A DNA stretch of 64,000 bases, from assembly GCA_963799455.1 (NCBI GenBank), contig CAWCXF010000004.1:186001-250000 (forward strand). Reading direction: 5' to 3'. Positions within the stretch are counted from its first letter, which is position 1. Each line of letters opens with the position of its first letter. Source of the DNA: CAWCXF01 sp963799455. GTDB lineage: Bacteria; Pseudomonadota; Alphaproteobacteria; Rhodobacterales; Rhodobacteraceae. Positions 1-8,597 of the stretch are shown in pieces. A program made the translations under genes and the position numbers. The notes under the pieces are model-generated. The model had not been told where the DNA came from. It searched no databases and worked only from the letters and a program-made list of their open reading frames with translations.

Positions 1-2
1 GC

Positions 3-113
3 GCCATGGTGGAGCCGGCATCGGGAGCGGGGGGCGCGCGGGATCGGCGCGCACGGAGCCCAAGGAGCCCAAGGGCATGGAATCCGGCCGCCCGTCGCGG
101 CGAGGTGGGCTGA
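3..113 (+). CDS. Possible C-terminal tail of an upstream gene (partial)
   Basis: An open frame enters from the window edge and stops with TGA one base before the ATG of the ExeA-like gene, the spacing expected of a coupled upstream gene. The roughly 36 residues are rich in Arg, Pro and Gly and match no family I recognise, so this could also be chance reading in GC-rich DNA. Confidence 0.2.
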   Translation, partial: AMVEPASGAGGARDRRARSPRSPRAWNPAARRGEVG

Positions 114-114
114 C

Positions 115-1023
115 ATGTCGTCCGAGCTTCTCTACGCCGAGTTCTTCGGGCTCGACGCGCGGCCGTTCACGCTCGTGCCCGACCCGAGCTTCCTCTACTG
201 GTCCGAGCAGCACAAGCGCGCCTTCCTGGTGCTGGAGTTCGGCATCATGTCGCGCGCGCCGATCACGCTCATCACCGGCGAGATCGGGTCGGGCAAGACC
301 ACGCTCATCCAGGAGCTGCTGCGGCGGATCTCCGAGCAGGTGACGATCGGGCTGGTGTCGAACGCCCAAGGCTCGCGCGGCGAGATCCTGCGCTGGGTGC
401 TGCACGCGCTGGGGCTCGCGGCGCCCTCGGGCGGGGGCCAGGCGGACTACGTCGAGATGTTCCAGACGCTGCAGGAGTTCCTGGTCGACGAATACGCGCA
501 AGGACGGCGCGTGGCGCTGATCTTCGACGAGGCGCAGAACCTGAGTCCCGAGGGGCTCGAGGAGCTCAGGATGCTCACCAACATCAACTCCGGCAAGGAC
601 GAGCTCATCCAGCTCATCCTGGTGGGCCAGCCCGAGCTGCGCGCGATGGTGCTCGCGCCCTCGATGCGCCAGCTCGCCCAGCGCGTCGCCGCCTCCTTCC
701 ACCTCGAGCGCATGGGCGGCGCGATGGTGCGCGCCTACATCGGCCACAGGCTGCGGCGCGCGGGCGGCACGGGCGATGAGTTCACGCCCGAGGCCTGCGA
801 CGTGGTTCACGCGGCCACCCAAGGGGTGCCGCGGCTCATCAACCAGCTGTGCGACTTCGCCATGCTCTACGCCTGGAGCGCCAACGCGGCGCTGGTCACC
901 GACGAGACCGTCGAGAGCGTGCTCGCCGACGGGGTGTTCTTCGGCGGCCGGTCGCTCGACGAGGATCGCGGCGAGGATCGCGGCGAGGCGTTCGGCGAAG
1001 ACCTCGGGGAGGAGACGGCCTGA
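115..1023 (+). CDS. ExeA/GspA-like AAA ATPase of an exopolysaccharide locus
   Basis: A 302-residue AAA ATPase of the ExeA type, the family found beside exopolysaccharide and exosortase (XrtA) gene sets. The N-terminus has the family pattern (FGLDARPFTLVPDP near residues 11-24), followed by Walker A GEIGSGKT at 55-62 and Walker B VALIFDEAQ near 133-141. The acidic C-terminal tail carries a short Glu-Asp-Arg-Gly repeat. The TGA overlaps the ATG of the next gene by one base, so the Wzz-like gene is translationally coupled. In family members the ATPase is thought to work with the secretion or assembly machinery; its precise role here is inferred from context. Confidence 0.85.
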   Translation: MSSELLYAEFFGLDARPFTLVPDPSFLYWSEQHKRAFLVLEFGIMSRAPITLITGEIGSGKTTLIQELLRRISEQVTIGLVSNAQGSRGEILRWVLHALGLAAPSGGGQADYVEMFQTLQEFLVDEYAQGRRVALIFDEAQNLSPEGLEELRMLTNINSGKDELIQLILVGQPELRAMVLAPSMRQLAQRVAASFHLERMGGAMVRAYIGHRLRRAGGTGDEFTPEACDVVHAATQGVPRLINQLCDFAMLYAWSANAALVTDETVESVLADGVFFGGRSLDEDRGEDRGEAFGEDLGEETA

Positions 1024-2570
1024 TGTCGAGCCTTCGCTACTACCTGTCGATCTTCCGGCGCCGGCTGCACTGGTTCTTGCTGGTGGCCACCGTGATCTCG
1101 GCCGTCGCGATCGTGGTCGCCCTGACGCTGCCGCCGGCCTATGTCAGCAACACCCGGCTCATCGTCGAGGCGCCCCAGGTCTCGCCCGACCTCGCGCCCT
1201 CGACCGTCATCACCCCCGTCGAGCAGCTCCAGATCGTCCAGCAGCGCCTGCTCACCCGCGCCAACCTGCTCGACATCGCGCGCGAGCTTCAGGTGTTCGG
1301 CCCCGACCAGGCGGGCATGAGCCCCGACCAGATCGTCCAGGCGATGCGCGCGCGCACCAGCGTGAACATGGACACCGGGCGCGGCGAGGCGACGCTGATG
1401 GGCGTCAGCTTCGAGGCCCCCACCGCGCGCATCGCGGCCGGCGTGCTCAACGAGTACCTCGACCTGATCCAGACCTCGGACGCCGCGATCCGCACCGGGC
1501 GCGCCGGCGAGACGCTGGAGTTCTTCGAGCAGCAGGTGGAGGAGCTGAGCCAGGAGCTCGACGCCGCCTCCGAGCGCATCCTCGCCTTCAAGAACGCCAA
1601 CGCCGACGCGCTGCCCGAGAGCCTGCAGTACAAGCTCGCCGAGCGCGGCTCGCTCCAGGACCGCCTGGCCCAGATCGAGCGCGACCAGTCCCAGCTCGTC
1701 ACCCAGCGCGAGCAGCTGATCCGCGTGTTCGAGGCCACCGGGCGCACCGACGCGCCCGAGAGCGACGCCCGCACGCCCACCCAGCGCCAGCTCGCCGAGC
1801 TGCGCGGCGAGCTCGACAGCGCGCTCATCGTGTTCTCGGCGTCCAATCCGCGGGTGCGCCAGCTCCAGGCCCGCGTGGACGCGCTCGAGGCGCGCGTGCA
1901 GGCCGAGGCGGCGACGGGCGGCGCCGAGCCCGACCCCTCGGCCGATCCCGCGCGCACCATGCTCGACGTCCAGCTCGCCGAGATCGAGGACCGCGCCGGC
2001 TCGCTCTTGGCCCAGAAGGCCTCGATCGAGGAGCGCATCGCGGCGCTGTCGGACTCGATCGCGCGCACCCCCACCAACGCGATCACCCTCGAAGGGCTCG
2101 AGCGCGACCAGGACAACATCCAGGGCCAGTACAACGCCGCGCGCTCGCGGCTCGCCAACGCCTCCACCGGCGAGCGCGTCGAGGTGCTCCAGCGCGGCCA
2201 GCGCATCTCGGTGATCGACCCGCCCCAGGTGCCCTCCGAGCCCACCAAGCCCAACCGCCTGATGATCGCCGGCGGCGGCACGGCGTTCGGGATCGCGGCG
2301 GGGATCGCGCTGGTGTTCCTGCTGGAGCTGCTCAACCGCTCGGCGCGCCGGCCCGAGGATCTGGTCAAGCGCCTGGGCGTCACGCCGATCGCCACCATCC
2401 CCTACATCCAGACCCGGCGCGAGATGGTCGGGCGCCGCTCGCTCAAGACGGCGCTGATCCTGGCGATCCTGATCGGCGTGCCGGCGATGGTGTGGGCGGT
2501 GCACACCTACTATCTGCCGCTCGACCTCATCGCCGAGCGGGTCATGAACACGCTCGGGGTGCGGTGGTGA
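1023..2570 (+). CDS. Wzz/GumC-like polysaccharide chain-length determinant
   Basis: A 515-residue polysaccharide co-polymerase of the inner membrane. An N-terminal transmembrane helix (about 14-36) is followed by a periplasmic region dominated by Gln/Glu/Arg coiled-coil segments. The Pro-rich motif before the second helix (PPQVPSEPTKPNR) is typical of Wzz proteins. After that helix comes a short cytoplasmic stretch (KRLGVTPIATIP) and a third hydrophobic helix near the C-terminus, as in exosortase-linked chain-length proteins. No kinase domain is fused; the kinase-like ATPase is the next gene, so together they form a split Wzc. The ATG overlaps the previous stop. Confidence 0.88.
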   Translation: MSSLRYYLSIFRRRLHWFLLVATVISAVAIVVALTLPPAYVSNTRLIVEAPQVSPDLAPSTVITPVEQLQIVQQRLLTRANLLDIARELQVFGPDQAGMSPDQIVQAMRARTSVNMDTGRGEATLMGVSFEAPTARIAAGVLNEYLDLIQTSDAAIRTGRAGETLEFFEQQVEELSQELDAASERILAFKNANADALPESLQYKLAERGSLQDRLAQIERDQSQLVTQREQLIRVFEATGRTDAPESDARTPTQRQLAELRGELDSALIVFSASNPRVRQLQARVDALEARVQAEAATGGAEPDPSADPARTMLDVQLAEIEDRAGSLLAQKASIEERIAALSDSIARTPTNAITLEGLERDQDNIQGQYNAARSRLANASTGERVEVLQRGQRISVIDPPQVPSEPTKPNRLMIAGGGTAFGIAAGIALVFLLELLNRSARRPEDLVKRLGVTPIATIPYIQTRREMVGRRSLKTALILAILIGVPAMVWAVHTYYLPLDLIAERVMNTLGVRW

Positions 2571-2595
2571 GCGCCACGGGCATCGGGGGATCTTG

Positions 2596-3465
2596 ATGGA
2601 ACGGCTTCAGGCGGCGATCGAGAAGGCCCGCGCGCAGCGCGAGGCCACCGGCCAGGGCGACATGCGCGCGCAGGCGCGCGAGCCCGAGGGGCCGGCGGCC
2701 GCGCCCCGCCGCGCCGTCCCGCGCGAGCGCCACGCCGCCCCCGACGCCGTCGAGGCGGCCTGGCGCGCGCTCAGGCCCCTCGAGACCCGCGAGGGCACCT
2801 TCGACCGCTCGCGCGTGGTGGCCCACGAGGGCGGGCGCGACGCCGCGCCCTACGACATGCTGCGCACGCGCCTGCTCCAGCAGGCGCGCAAGAACGGCTG
2901 GCGCCGCATCGCGCTGGTCTCGCCGCATTCGGGGAGCGGCAAGACCACCACCGCCGCCAACCTGATCTTCTCCTTCGGCCGCCAGCACGACCTCACGACG
3001 CTCGTGCTCGACTTCGACCTGCGCCGCGCGGGGCTCTCGAAGCTCCTCGGCCAGTCGCTGCACCACGGCATGGAGGACGTGCTCGAGGGCCGCGTGCCCT
3101 TCGCCGAGCACGGGCTGCGCCTCGGCCACAACGTCGCCGTGGGCCTCAACCGCGGACCCACGCGCAACCCCTCCGAGCTGCTCCAGAGCCGGCGCACCCC
3201 GCAGGCGCTCGACGAGCTCGAGGCGATGCTCGAGCCCGACGTGGTGCTGTTCGACATGCCCGCGATGATGGCGTCCGACGACAACTACGGCTTCCTGCGC
3301 AACGTCGACTGCGCCCTGATGCTGGCCGCGGCCGAGCAGACCTCGATGGACGTGATCGACGTCTCCGAGCGCGAGATCGCCGAGCTCACGGACGTCATGG
3401 GCATCGTGCTCAACAAGTGCCGCTACACCGAAGGGGCCTATGGCTACGAGTCCGGCTACTACTGA
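2596..3465 (+). CDS. BY-kinase/CpsD-like tyrosine autokinase ATPase
   Basis: A 289-residue cytoplasmic P-loop ATPase of the bacterial tyrosine kinase family. Walker A (PHSGSGKTT, about 110-118) and Walker A' (TLVLDFDLRRAG, about 135-146) are intact, and the last 13 residues hold five tyrosines (RYTEGAYGYESGYY), the usual autophosphorylation cluster. In this family cycles of phosphorylation control polymer length together with the Wzz-like partner encoded just upstream. An N-terminal charged helix (residues 1-30) may contact that partner. I chose ATG at 2596 over TTG at 2593. The 3' end overlaps the following glycosyltransferase by 26 bases. Confidence 0.87.
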   Translation: MERLQAAIEKARAQREATGQGDMRAQAREPEGPAAAPRRAVPRERHAAPDAVEAAWRALRPLETREGTFDRSRVVAHEGGRDAAPYDMLRTRLLQQARKNGWRRIALVSPHSGSGKTTTAANLIFSFGRQHDLTTLVLDFDLRRAGLSKLLGQSLHHGMEDVLEGRVPFAEHGLRLGHNVAVGLNRGPTRNPSELLQSRRTPQALDELEAMLEPDVVLFDMPAMMASDDNYGFLRNVDCALMLAAAEQTSMDVIDVSEREIAELTDVMGIVLNKCRYTEGAYGYESGYY

Positions 3466-4354
3466 GCCGGGGCGGGGCGGGCGCGCGACCCCCGCCGCCG
3501 CCGTCATCGTGCCCCATCACGACGACCACGACCGGCTCGCGCGCTGCCTCGCGGCGCTGGCTGCCGAGGATCTCTCGCGCGTGGAGGTGCTGGTGGTGGA
3601 CAACGCCTCCGAGCGCCCGCTGGACGCCGTGGCCGAGGCCCACCCCTTCGCGCGCGTGGCGATCGAGCCCGAGCGGGGTGCCGCGGCCGCGCGCAACCGC
3701 GGCGTCGCCGAGAGCGCCGCGGCCCTCCTCTTCTTCCTCGACGCCGACTGCGTGCCCGCGCCGGGCTGGGTCGCCGCCGCCTTCGCCGCGATCGAGGGCC
3801 CCGGCGCCGCTGACGTGATCGGCGGGCGCGTGGAGGTGTTCCACGAGACGCCCGGGCCCCGCACCGGGCCGCAGGCCTTCGAGGCCGTGTTCGCCTTCGA
3901 CAACGCGCGCTACGTCGCCGAGAAGGGCTTCTCGGTGACGGCGAACCTGCTCACCCGCCGCGCGGTGTTCGAGGACGTGGGGCCGTTCCGGCCGGGGATG
4001 TCGGAGGATCTCGACTGGTGCGCGCGCGCGCGCGCGCGCGGCTGGCGGCTCGGCTACGACGACGCCTTGCGCGTCGCGCACCCCTCGCGCGCCGACTGGC
4101 CGGCGCTCGCGCGCAAGTGGCGCCGGCTGACGCAGGAGACCTACGGGCTCGGCGAAGGGACGCTGCGCGCGCGGCTGGCCTGGGGCGCGCGCGCGCTGGC
4201 GATGCCGGCCTCGGCGGTGGCGCATCTGCCGCGCGTGCTGCGCCATCCCGGCCTTCGTCCGGCCGAGCGCGCGCGGGCGGCGGGCACGCTGGCGCGCCTG
4301 CGCCTGCGCCGCGCCGCCTGGATGCTGCGCCAGGCCGTCGGCCGCCGGATCTAG
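3440..4354 (+). CDS. Family 2 glycosyltransferase
   Basis: A 304-residue GT-A fold glycosyltransferase. The N-terminal strand AAAVIVPHHDD, the nucleotide-binding VLVVDNAS segment (about 50-57), the metal-binding DAD motif in FFLDADCVP (about 99-106) and the acceptor-side ED of SEDLDWCARARARGW are all present. The C-terminal 90 residues are Arg/Ala-rich and probably membrane-associated. It likely adds a sugar to the growing repeat unit on undecaprenyl diphosphate; donor and acceptor cannot be read from sequence. It starts inside the CpsD-like gene, so the four genes from 115 form one transcription unit. Confidence 0.85.
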   Translation: MATSPATTEPGRGGRATPAAAVIVPHHDDHDRLARCLAALAAEDLSRVEVLVVDNASERPLDAVAEAHPFARVAIEPERGAAAARNRGVAESAAALLFFLDADCVPAPGWVAAAFAAIEGPGAADVIGGRVEVFHETPGPRTGPQAFEAVFAFDNARYVAEKGFSVTANLLTRRAVFEDVGPFRPGMSEDLDWCARARARGWRLGYDDALRVAHPSRADWPALARKWRRLTQETYGLGEGTLRARLAWGARALAMPASAVAHLPRVLRHPGLRPAERARAAGTLARLRLRRAAWMLRQAVGRRI

Positions 4355-4470
4355 CGCCCGACCCGGCGCCAGATCATCCTCCGGCCCGACCGAACCGGCC
4401 GGGCGCCCGGACATGCGGCCACGAGGGAGCCCGGAGCGTCCGAGCCGATCCCGTCGGGTCGGAACGCGCT

Positions 4471-5235
4471 CTAGACCCGGCGCCGCGGTCTCCAGCCCGT
4501 CCCGCGGCCCGCGCGAGCCATGAGGTCGGCCGCCACCCAGCCCGCGACGAAGCCGCCCGCATGGGTCTGCCAGGCCAGGAACCCGTCCTGCGTCACCCAT
4601 GTGACGAGGTTGAGCGCCGCGACCCCGAGCCCGATCCAGAGGATCGGCAGGGCCGCGCGGCCGGCGGTGCGGCGGTCCATCAGCTCCCAGCGCAGCCACG
4701 CGCCCACCAGCCCGTGCAGCGCCCCCGAGGCCCCCACCATCGGCAGCGCCGAGGAGTCGAGCGCCGCGTAGCCCGCGGCCCCCCCGAGCGCCGAGGCGGC
4801 GTAGAGCACGAGGAACCCGCCCTGTCCCACCCGCGCGCCCGCGACCTCGCCCAGCGCCAGCAGCGTGATCATGTTGCCCGCCAGATGCCCCGGCCCCCCG
4901 TGCAGGAGCGCGTAGGTGGCGAACATGGCGTAGGGCTGGGCGGCGTAGTTCGGCCGCCAATTGCCCAGCAGCCCCGGCCAGAAGGCGCCGTTCTGATAGG
5001 CGAGCCCGCGCCACAAGGGCGTGCCCACGAGGCCCGCATCGGCCGCGAGCAGGATCAGCTCGACCAGCGAGGTGAACGCCGCGACGGCCAGCACGGCCGG
5101 CCCCGGGCGGGGGATCCAGCGCGCCACGCGCCGCCTCCCCCGCGCCCCCGGCCGGCGCCGTCGAGAGGGCGGGCCGCCGCCTGCGGGCGGGCGGGGGTCC
5201 GCGCTCGGTTCGTCGTCGGGCGGGCCTGGGCTCAT
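4471..5235 (-). CDS. Rhomboid-family intramembrane serine protease
   Basis: About 254 residues from ATG 5235. After a Pro/Arg-rich cytoplasmic N-terminus come six hydrophobic segments. The rhomboid signature is complete: the loop HGGPGHLAGNMITL with the conserved His/Asn positions, the catalytic serine in GASGALHG, and the catalytic histidine in WQTHAGGFVAGW. These proteases cut transmembrane substrates within the membrane. An upstream in-frame extension to 5376 is low-complexity and probably not translated. The gene is convergent with the glycosyltransferase at 3440 and stands alone; its substrate is unknown. Confidence 0.85.
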   Translation of the reverse strand: MSPGPPDDEPSADPRPPAGGGPPSRRRRPGARGRRRVARWIPRPGPAVLAVAAFTSLVELILLAADAGLVGTPLWRGLAYQNGAFWPGLLGNWRPNYAAQPYAMFATYALLHGGPGHLAGNMITLLALGEVAGARVGQGGFLVLYAASALGGAAGYAALDSSALPMVGASGALHGLVGAWLRWELMDRRTAGRAALPILWIGLGVAALNLVTWVTQDGFLAWQTHAGGFVAGWVAADLMARAGRGTGWRPRRRV

Positions 5236-5974
5236 GGGGGAGCCATGCCCGCGCGGGCGCGGTTGGGCAAGGCCGCGGGACCCCACGATCCCGAGCGCGG
5301 CCGTGGGTGGAGCCATCCCGGGGGCGGGCGTGGGACGGCCGCGCCCCGCGCGTCGGGGGCCCGGCGATCCGGCCACCCCGCGCGCGCCGCGGATCCCCCC
5401 CGTCGGGTCGTCGGGACCACGATGCGGGCGGCTTCGGGCCGGATGAGCCGTCCGGCGCCTCGTCCCGCAGCGTCCGCCCGCTTGGCGACCTCCGAAGGCG
5501 CGCCGGCCCGCGACGCTTCGGCCCGCGACGCTTCACGGTGACGCTTCGCCACGGCGAGGCCGCGGGCGGGGGCGTCGGCCCCGACGCCGTGCCGGGGGGC
5601 CGGCTCGCGTCGGGCAGACGCGGCTGGACGGTCGGCGCGCCTCCGGCGGGAGGCGGTGGGGACGGGCCGTCGCGCCGACCGCCCGGCGCCCTGGCGCGAG
5701 CGGGCGGTCCGCTCGGGGGCCAAGCGGCGATCCTGCGCCCTTGGGCGATGCGGCCCCTTCGCGCCGTCGGGCCGCGAGGCCCGCGCCCGGCTCGGGGCCG
5801 TCCGCGAGCCCGGGCCGAGGGCCGGCGCCCGCCTGTCCCGGCTCCCCAGCCGGGCTTTCTGGCCCCGGCTCAGTTCCCTGGCCCAACTCCCCGGCCCAAC
5901 TCCCCGGCCCCGTCGCCGGAGCCGGCCCGGAGCGCGCGCCCCGCGGACCCTGCGGTTCCGCCGGCGTCCGGCGC
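5236..5974. other. 739-bp intergenic region without a recognisable gene
   Basis: Extremely GC-rich, with Pro/Arg/Gly low-complexity reading frames on both strands that resemble no family. It lies upstream of the rhomboid gene and downstream of the family 25 glycosyltransferase gene, both on the minus strand. The only distinct structure is the 13-bp tandem repeat at 5867-5905. Confidence 0.5.
5867..5905. repeat. 13-bp tandem repeat, three units
   Basis: Three 13-bp units: GGCTCAGTTCCCT, then GGCCCAACTCCCC twice. A larger array of a similar 13-bp unit lies at 10895-11012, so the motif is dispersed. The period is not a multiple of three, which argues against coding selection. Confidence 0.75.
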
Positions 5975-6850
5975 CTACCCCCGCGCGTCCGTCCCCTGCG
6001 TCTCGGGATGCGTCTCGGGGGGCGTCTCGGCGTAGGGGATGTGGCGGTAGCGCCCGCCATGGCGCAGCGCCGCCCAGAGCCCGCGGGAGGCCTTGCGGGC
6101 GCGGCGCGCGGCGTAGGCGGCCTTCATCGCCGGGCCGCGCACCGGGCGGCCGTGCGCGTCGAGCCGGCGCACCGACCGGTAGCGCTCGGCGTTGATGTCG
6201 CTCAGGCTCCATGGGGGCGCCGGGCCCCGCGCGAGGTCGGCCTGCACGCAAGCCGCCGGCATCATCTGGTAGATCCGCAAGCCCCGCGAGAAGGGCGTGC
6301 GGAAGTCGAAGATCATGCGGTCCATCGTGTCGAAGACGGGCCGCGTGCCCGCCAGCAGCTTGCCCGCGCCCGCGCGGGTGACGAGGTAGCCCGCGGCTCC
6401 CATGTGGAGCGAGCGCAGCCGATGCACGCCGCGCCCGGTGGCCGTGCGCGCGACCTGCGGCCCCAGGGCGGCGCGCACGTTCATCGTCTCGAGCCGCACC
6501 AGGTCCGCGTCCTCGGGCACCCAGGACGGATCGCCGAGGAGCCGGCCCAGGTCGTCGGCGATGTGGACGTCGTCCTCGAACACCGCCCCCATCGCGTGGC
6601 GCCCCCTCTCGTGACCCCCGACGATGGCGCGCCAGGCCGCGCGGTGGCTCTCCAGGCACGCCATCGCGCGCGGCCCGATCGCCTCGCCGGTCGGCGTGGG
6701 CGCGATCGCGCCGGCCATCTCGGCGTATTCCGGCAAGGCCCCGTCGCAGGCCGGCAGGCGCTCGAAGGCGAGCCCGACCTCGGCCGCGCGCGCGGCGAAG
6801 CGCCCGAGACGGTCGGGGCGCGAATCGAGGTTGATGAGCTGGGTGAGCAT
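5975..6850 (-). CDS. Family 25 glycosyltransferase (LPS-type)
   Basis: A 291-residue protein starting at ATG 6850 (MLTQLINLDSRPDR). The N-terminal INLDSRPDRL and the central VFEDDVHIADDL are hallmarks of family 25 glycosyltransferases such as LpsA/Lex1, where the acidic EDD supports metal and nucleotide-sugar binding. The C-terminal part carries a basic stretch and a Glu/Thr/Pro-rich tail with repeated PETHPET-like residues. It probably decorates a cell-surface glycan. The gene stands alone on the minus strand between the two exopolysaccharide-related plus-strand blocks. Confidence 0.82.
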   Translation of the reverse strand: MLTQLINLDSRPDRLGRFAARAAEVGLAFERLPACDGALPEYAEMAGAIAPTPTGEAIGPRAMACLESHRAAWRAIVGGHERGRHAMGAVFEDDVHIADDLGRLLGDPSWVPEDADLVRLETMNVRAALGPQVARTATGRGVHRLRSLHMGAAGYLVTRAGAGKLLAGTRPVFDTMDRMIFDFRTPFSRGLRIYQMMPAACVQADLARGPAPPWSLSDINAERYRSVRRLDAHGRPVRGPAMKAAYAARRARKASRGLWAALRHGGRYRHIPYAETPPETHPETQGTDARG

Positions 6851-7136
6851 GGCCCTGTCTTCTCGTCGTGATGCGGTCTCGTCCGGCCCCGTCCCGGCGC
6901 GGCGCGGCGCCCCTGCGGATCCCATGCGCCCATCTAGAGCGCCCGCGCGCGGATGTCCCCCCGCCGATCCCCCCGCCGATCCCCGCGTCCGCGCCTCGAC
7001 CCGCAAGGCGGCCCCGGCGCCCGCATCGGCCCTCGTTCACCACCCCTTGAGCCTTCGCGCGCCATCCTCGCGCGCGGCGCGCGCGGGCCCTCGTGCCCTT
7101 CGCGCGCGCCTGTGGCAGTGAGGGGGCTTGGTGGGC

Positions 7137-8441
7137 ATGGGTGGCGCGAGAGACATGACGGTCGAGGCGCGGACGGGTCGGGCGGACGGGCGCCGGGGGG
7201 GCGGGGACGCGGCCCGCGACGCGGGGACGGGCGCGTCGGCCGCGCTCGCGCGTGTCGCGCGCGGCGACCTCTGCGCCGGCTGCGGCGCCTGCGCGGCGAT
7301 AGCAGCGGGCCGCGTCGTCATGCGCGAGGCCCCGCCGGGCTACGCGCGGCCCGAGCAGAGGGGCCCCGTGACGCAGCAGGAGGACGCCGCCATCGCCCGC
7401 GTCTGCCCCGGGCTCAACGAGGAGGTCCATGCGGAGGGCCGCACCGACCACGTGCTGTGGGGCCCCTACCTGGAGATGCGCGCCGGGCATGCGACCGACC
7501 CCGGCCTGCGCCACGCCGCCTCCTCGGGCGGCGCGCTCTCGGCCGTGCTGGCCCATCTGCTGGAGACGGGCGCGGTGGACGGCGTGATCCAGACCGCGGC
7601 GTCCGAGGCCGTGCCGGTGGGCAACGCCGCGGTGGTCTCGCGCGACGCGGCCGGGGTCGCGCGGGCGGCGGGTTCGCGCTACGCGCCCTCCTCCCCGCTC
7701 GCGGGCATCGAGCGCCATCTGGCCGGCGCCGAGCGGCTCGCCTTCGTCGGCAAGCCCTGCGACGCCGCCGCGCTGCGCGCGCTGGGGCGGATCGACCCGC
7801 GCGTGGGCGAGCGCATCCCCTTCGTGCTGTCGTTCTTCTGCGCCGGCGTGCCGTCCCGCGCGGGCGCCGAGGCCGTGCTGCGCGCGATGGGCGCCTCGCC
7901 CGCCGACACGGTCGCGTTCCGCTACCGCGGGAACGGCTGGCCCGGGCAGGCGGTGGCGCGGCTCGCCGACGGCTCCGAGCGCGCGATGAGCTACGCCGAG
8001 AGCTGGGGCGCGGTGCTCTCGCGCCACGTCCAGCACCGCTGCAAGATCTGCCCCGACGGCACCGGCGCGGAGGCCGACCTGGTCTGCGCCGACGCCTGGG
8101 AGGCCGACGAGGCGGGCTACCCGCTCTTCGCGGAGGCGCCCGGCACCAGCCTGATCGTGGCGCGCACCGAGGCCGGCGCGCGGCTCATGGCCGAGGCCGA
8201 GGCCATGGGCCGGATCGAGACCGAGCCCTTCGAGGTGGAGCGGCTGGAGGCGATCCAGCCCGGCCAGACGCGGCGGCGCCAGGCGCTGGCGGGCCGGCTC
8301 GCGGCGCTCAGGCTCGCGGGCCGGCCGGTGCCGCGCTACCGCGGCCTCAGGATCGGGCAGGCGGCGCGGCGCGGGGGCCTCGCGTGGAGCGTGCGCAACT
8401 TCGCCGGCACCCTGAAGCGCGCGCTCGGGCGGCGGGGCTGA
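7137..8441 (+). CDS. FrhB-like Coenzyme F420 hydrogenase/dehydrogenase beta-subunit family protein
   Basis: A 434-residue iron-sulfur flavoprotein-like protein. The N-terminus carries a ferredoxin-type LCAGCGAC motif (Cys 46, 49, 52) with a fourth Cys-Pro at about 90, enough for one [4Fe-4S] cluster. The FrhB C-terminal domain follows (SSGGALSAVL, GKPCDAAAL, SFFCAGVPS, YRGNGWPG, CKICPDG). Relatives occur in bacterial polysaccharide clusters, where cofactor F420 is not made, so a sugar-modifying redox role is more likely than F420 chemistry. I chose ATG 7137, preceded by a GAGGGGG ribosome-binding site; ATG 7155 is an alternative. Confidence 0.8.
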   Translation: MGGARDMTVEARTGRADGRRGGGDAARDAGTGASAALARVARGDLCAGCGACAAIAAGRVVMREAPPGYARPEQRGPVTQQEDAAIARVCPGLNEEVHAEGRTDHVLWGPYLEMRAGHATDPGLRHAASSGGALSAVLAHLLETGAVDGVIQTAASEAVPVGNAAVVSRDAAGVARAAGSRYAPSSPLAGIERHLAGAERLAFVGKPCDAAALRALGRIDPRVGERIPFVLSFFCAGVPSRAGAEAVLRAMGASPADTVAFRYRGNGWPGQAVARLADGSERAMSYAESWGAVLSRHVQHRCKICPDGTGAEADLVCADAWEADEAGYPLFAEAPGTSLIVARTEAGARLMAEAEAMGRIETEPFEVERLEAIQPGQTRRRQALAGRLAALRLAGRPVPRYRGLRIGQAARRGGLAWSVRNFAGTLKRALGRRG

Positions 8442-8493
8442 GGCGCCAGGGCGGGGGCGCCGGGGCTGAGGCGCCAGGGCGGGGGCGCCGGGG
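8438..8493. repeat. 28-bp direct repeat spanning a stop codon
   Basis: Two adjacent copies of a 28-bp unit beginning CTGAGGCGCCAGGGCGGGGG. The first copy contains the TGA of the FrhB-like gene. Each unit contains the self-complementary GGCGCC and may fold, but no T-tract follows. Confidence 0.7.
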
Positions 8494-8597
8494 CGGGGGC
8501 CCGGCCCCGTCGCTCGCCCGGGCCCCGCCGCCATGATAGGTTGAGCCCCCGGGCCCCTGGCGCCTGTCGCCCGCCGCCCCGCCGAGGAGCCGTCCCC

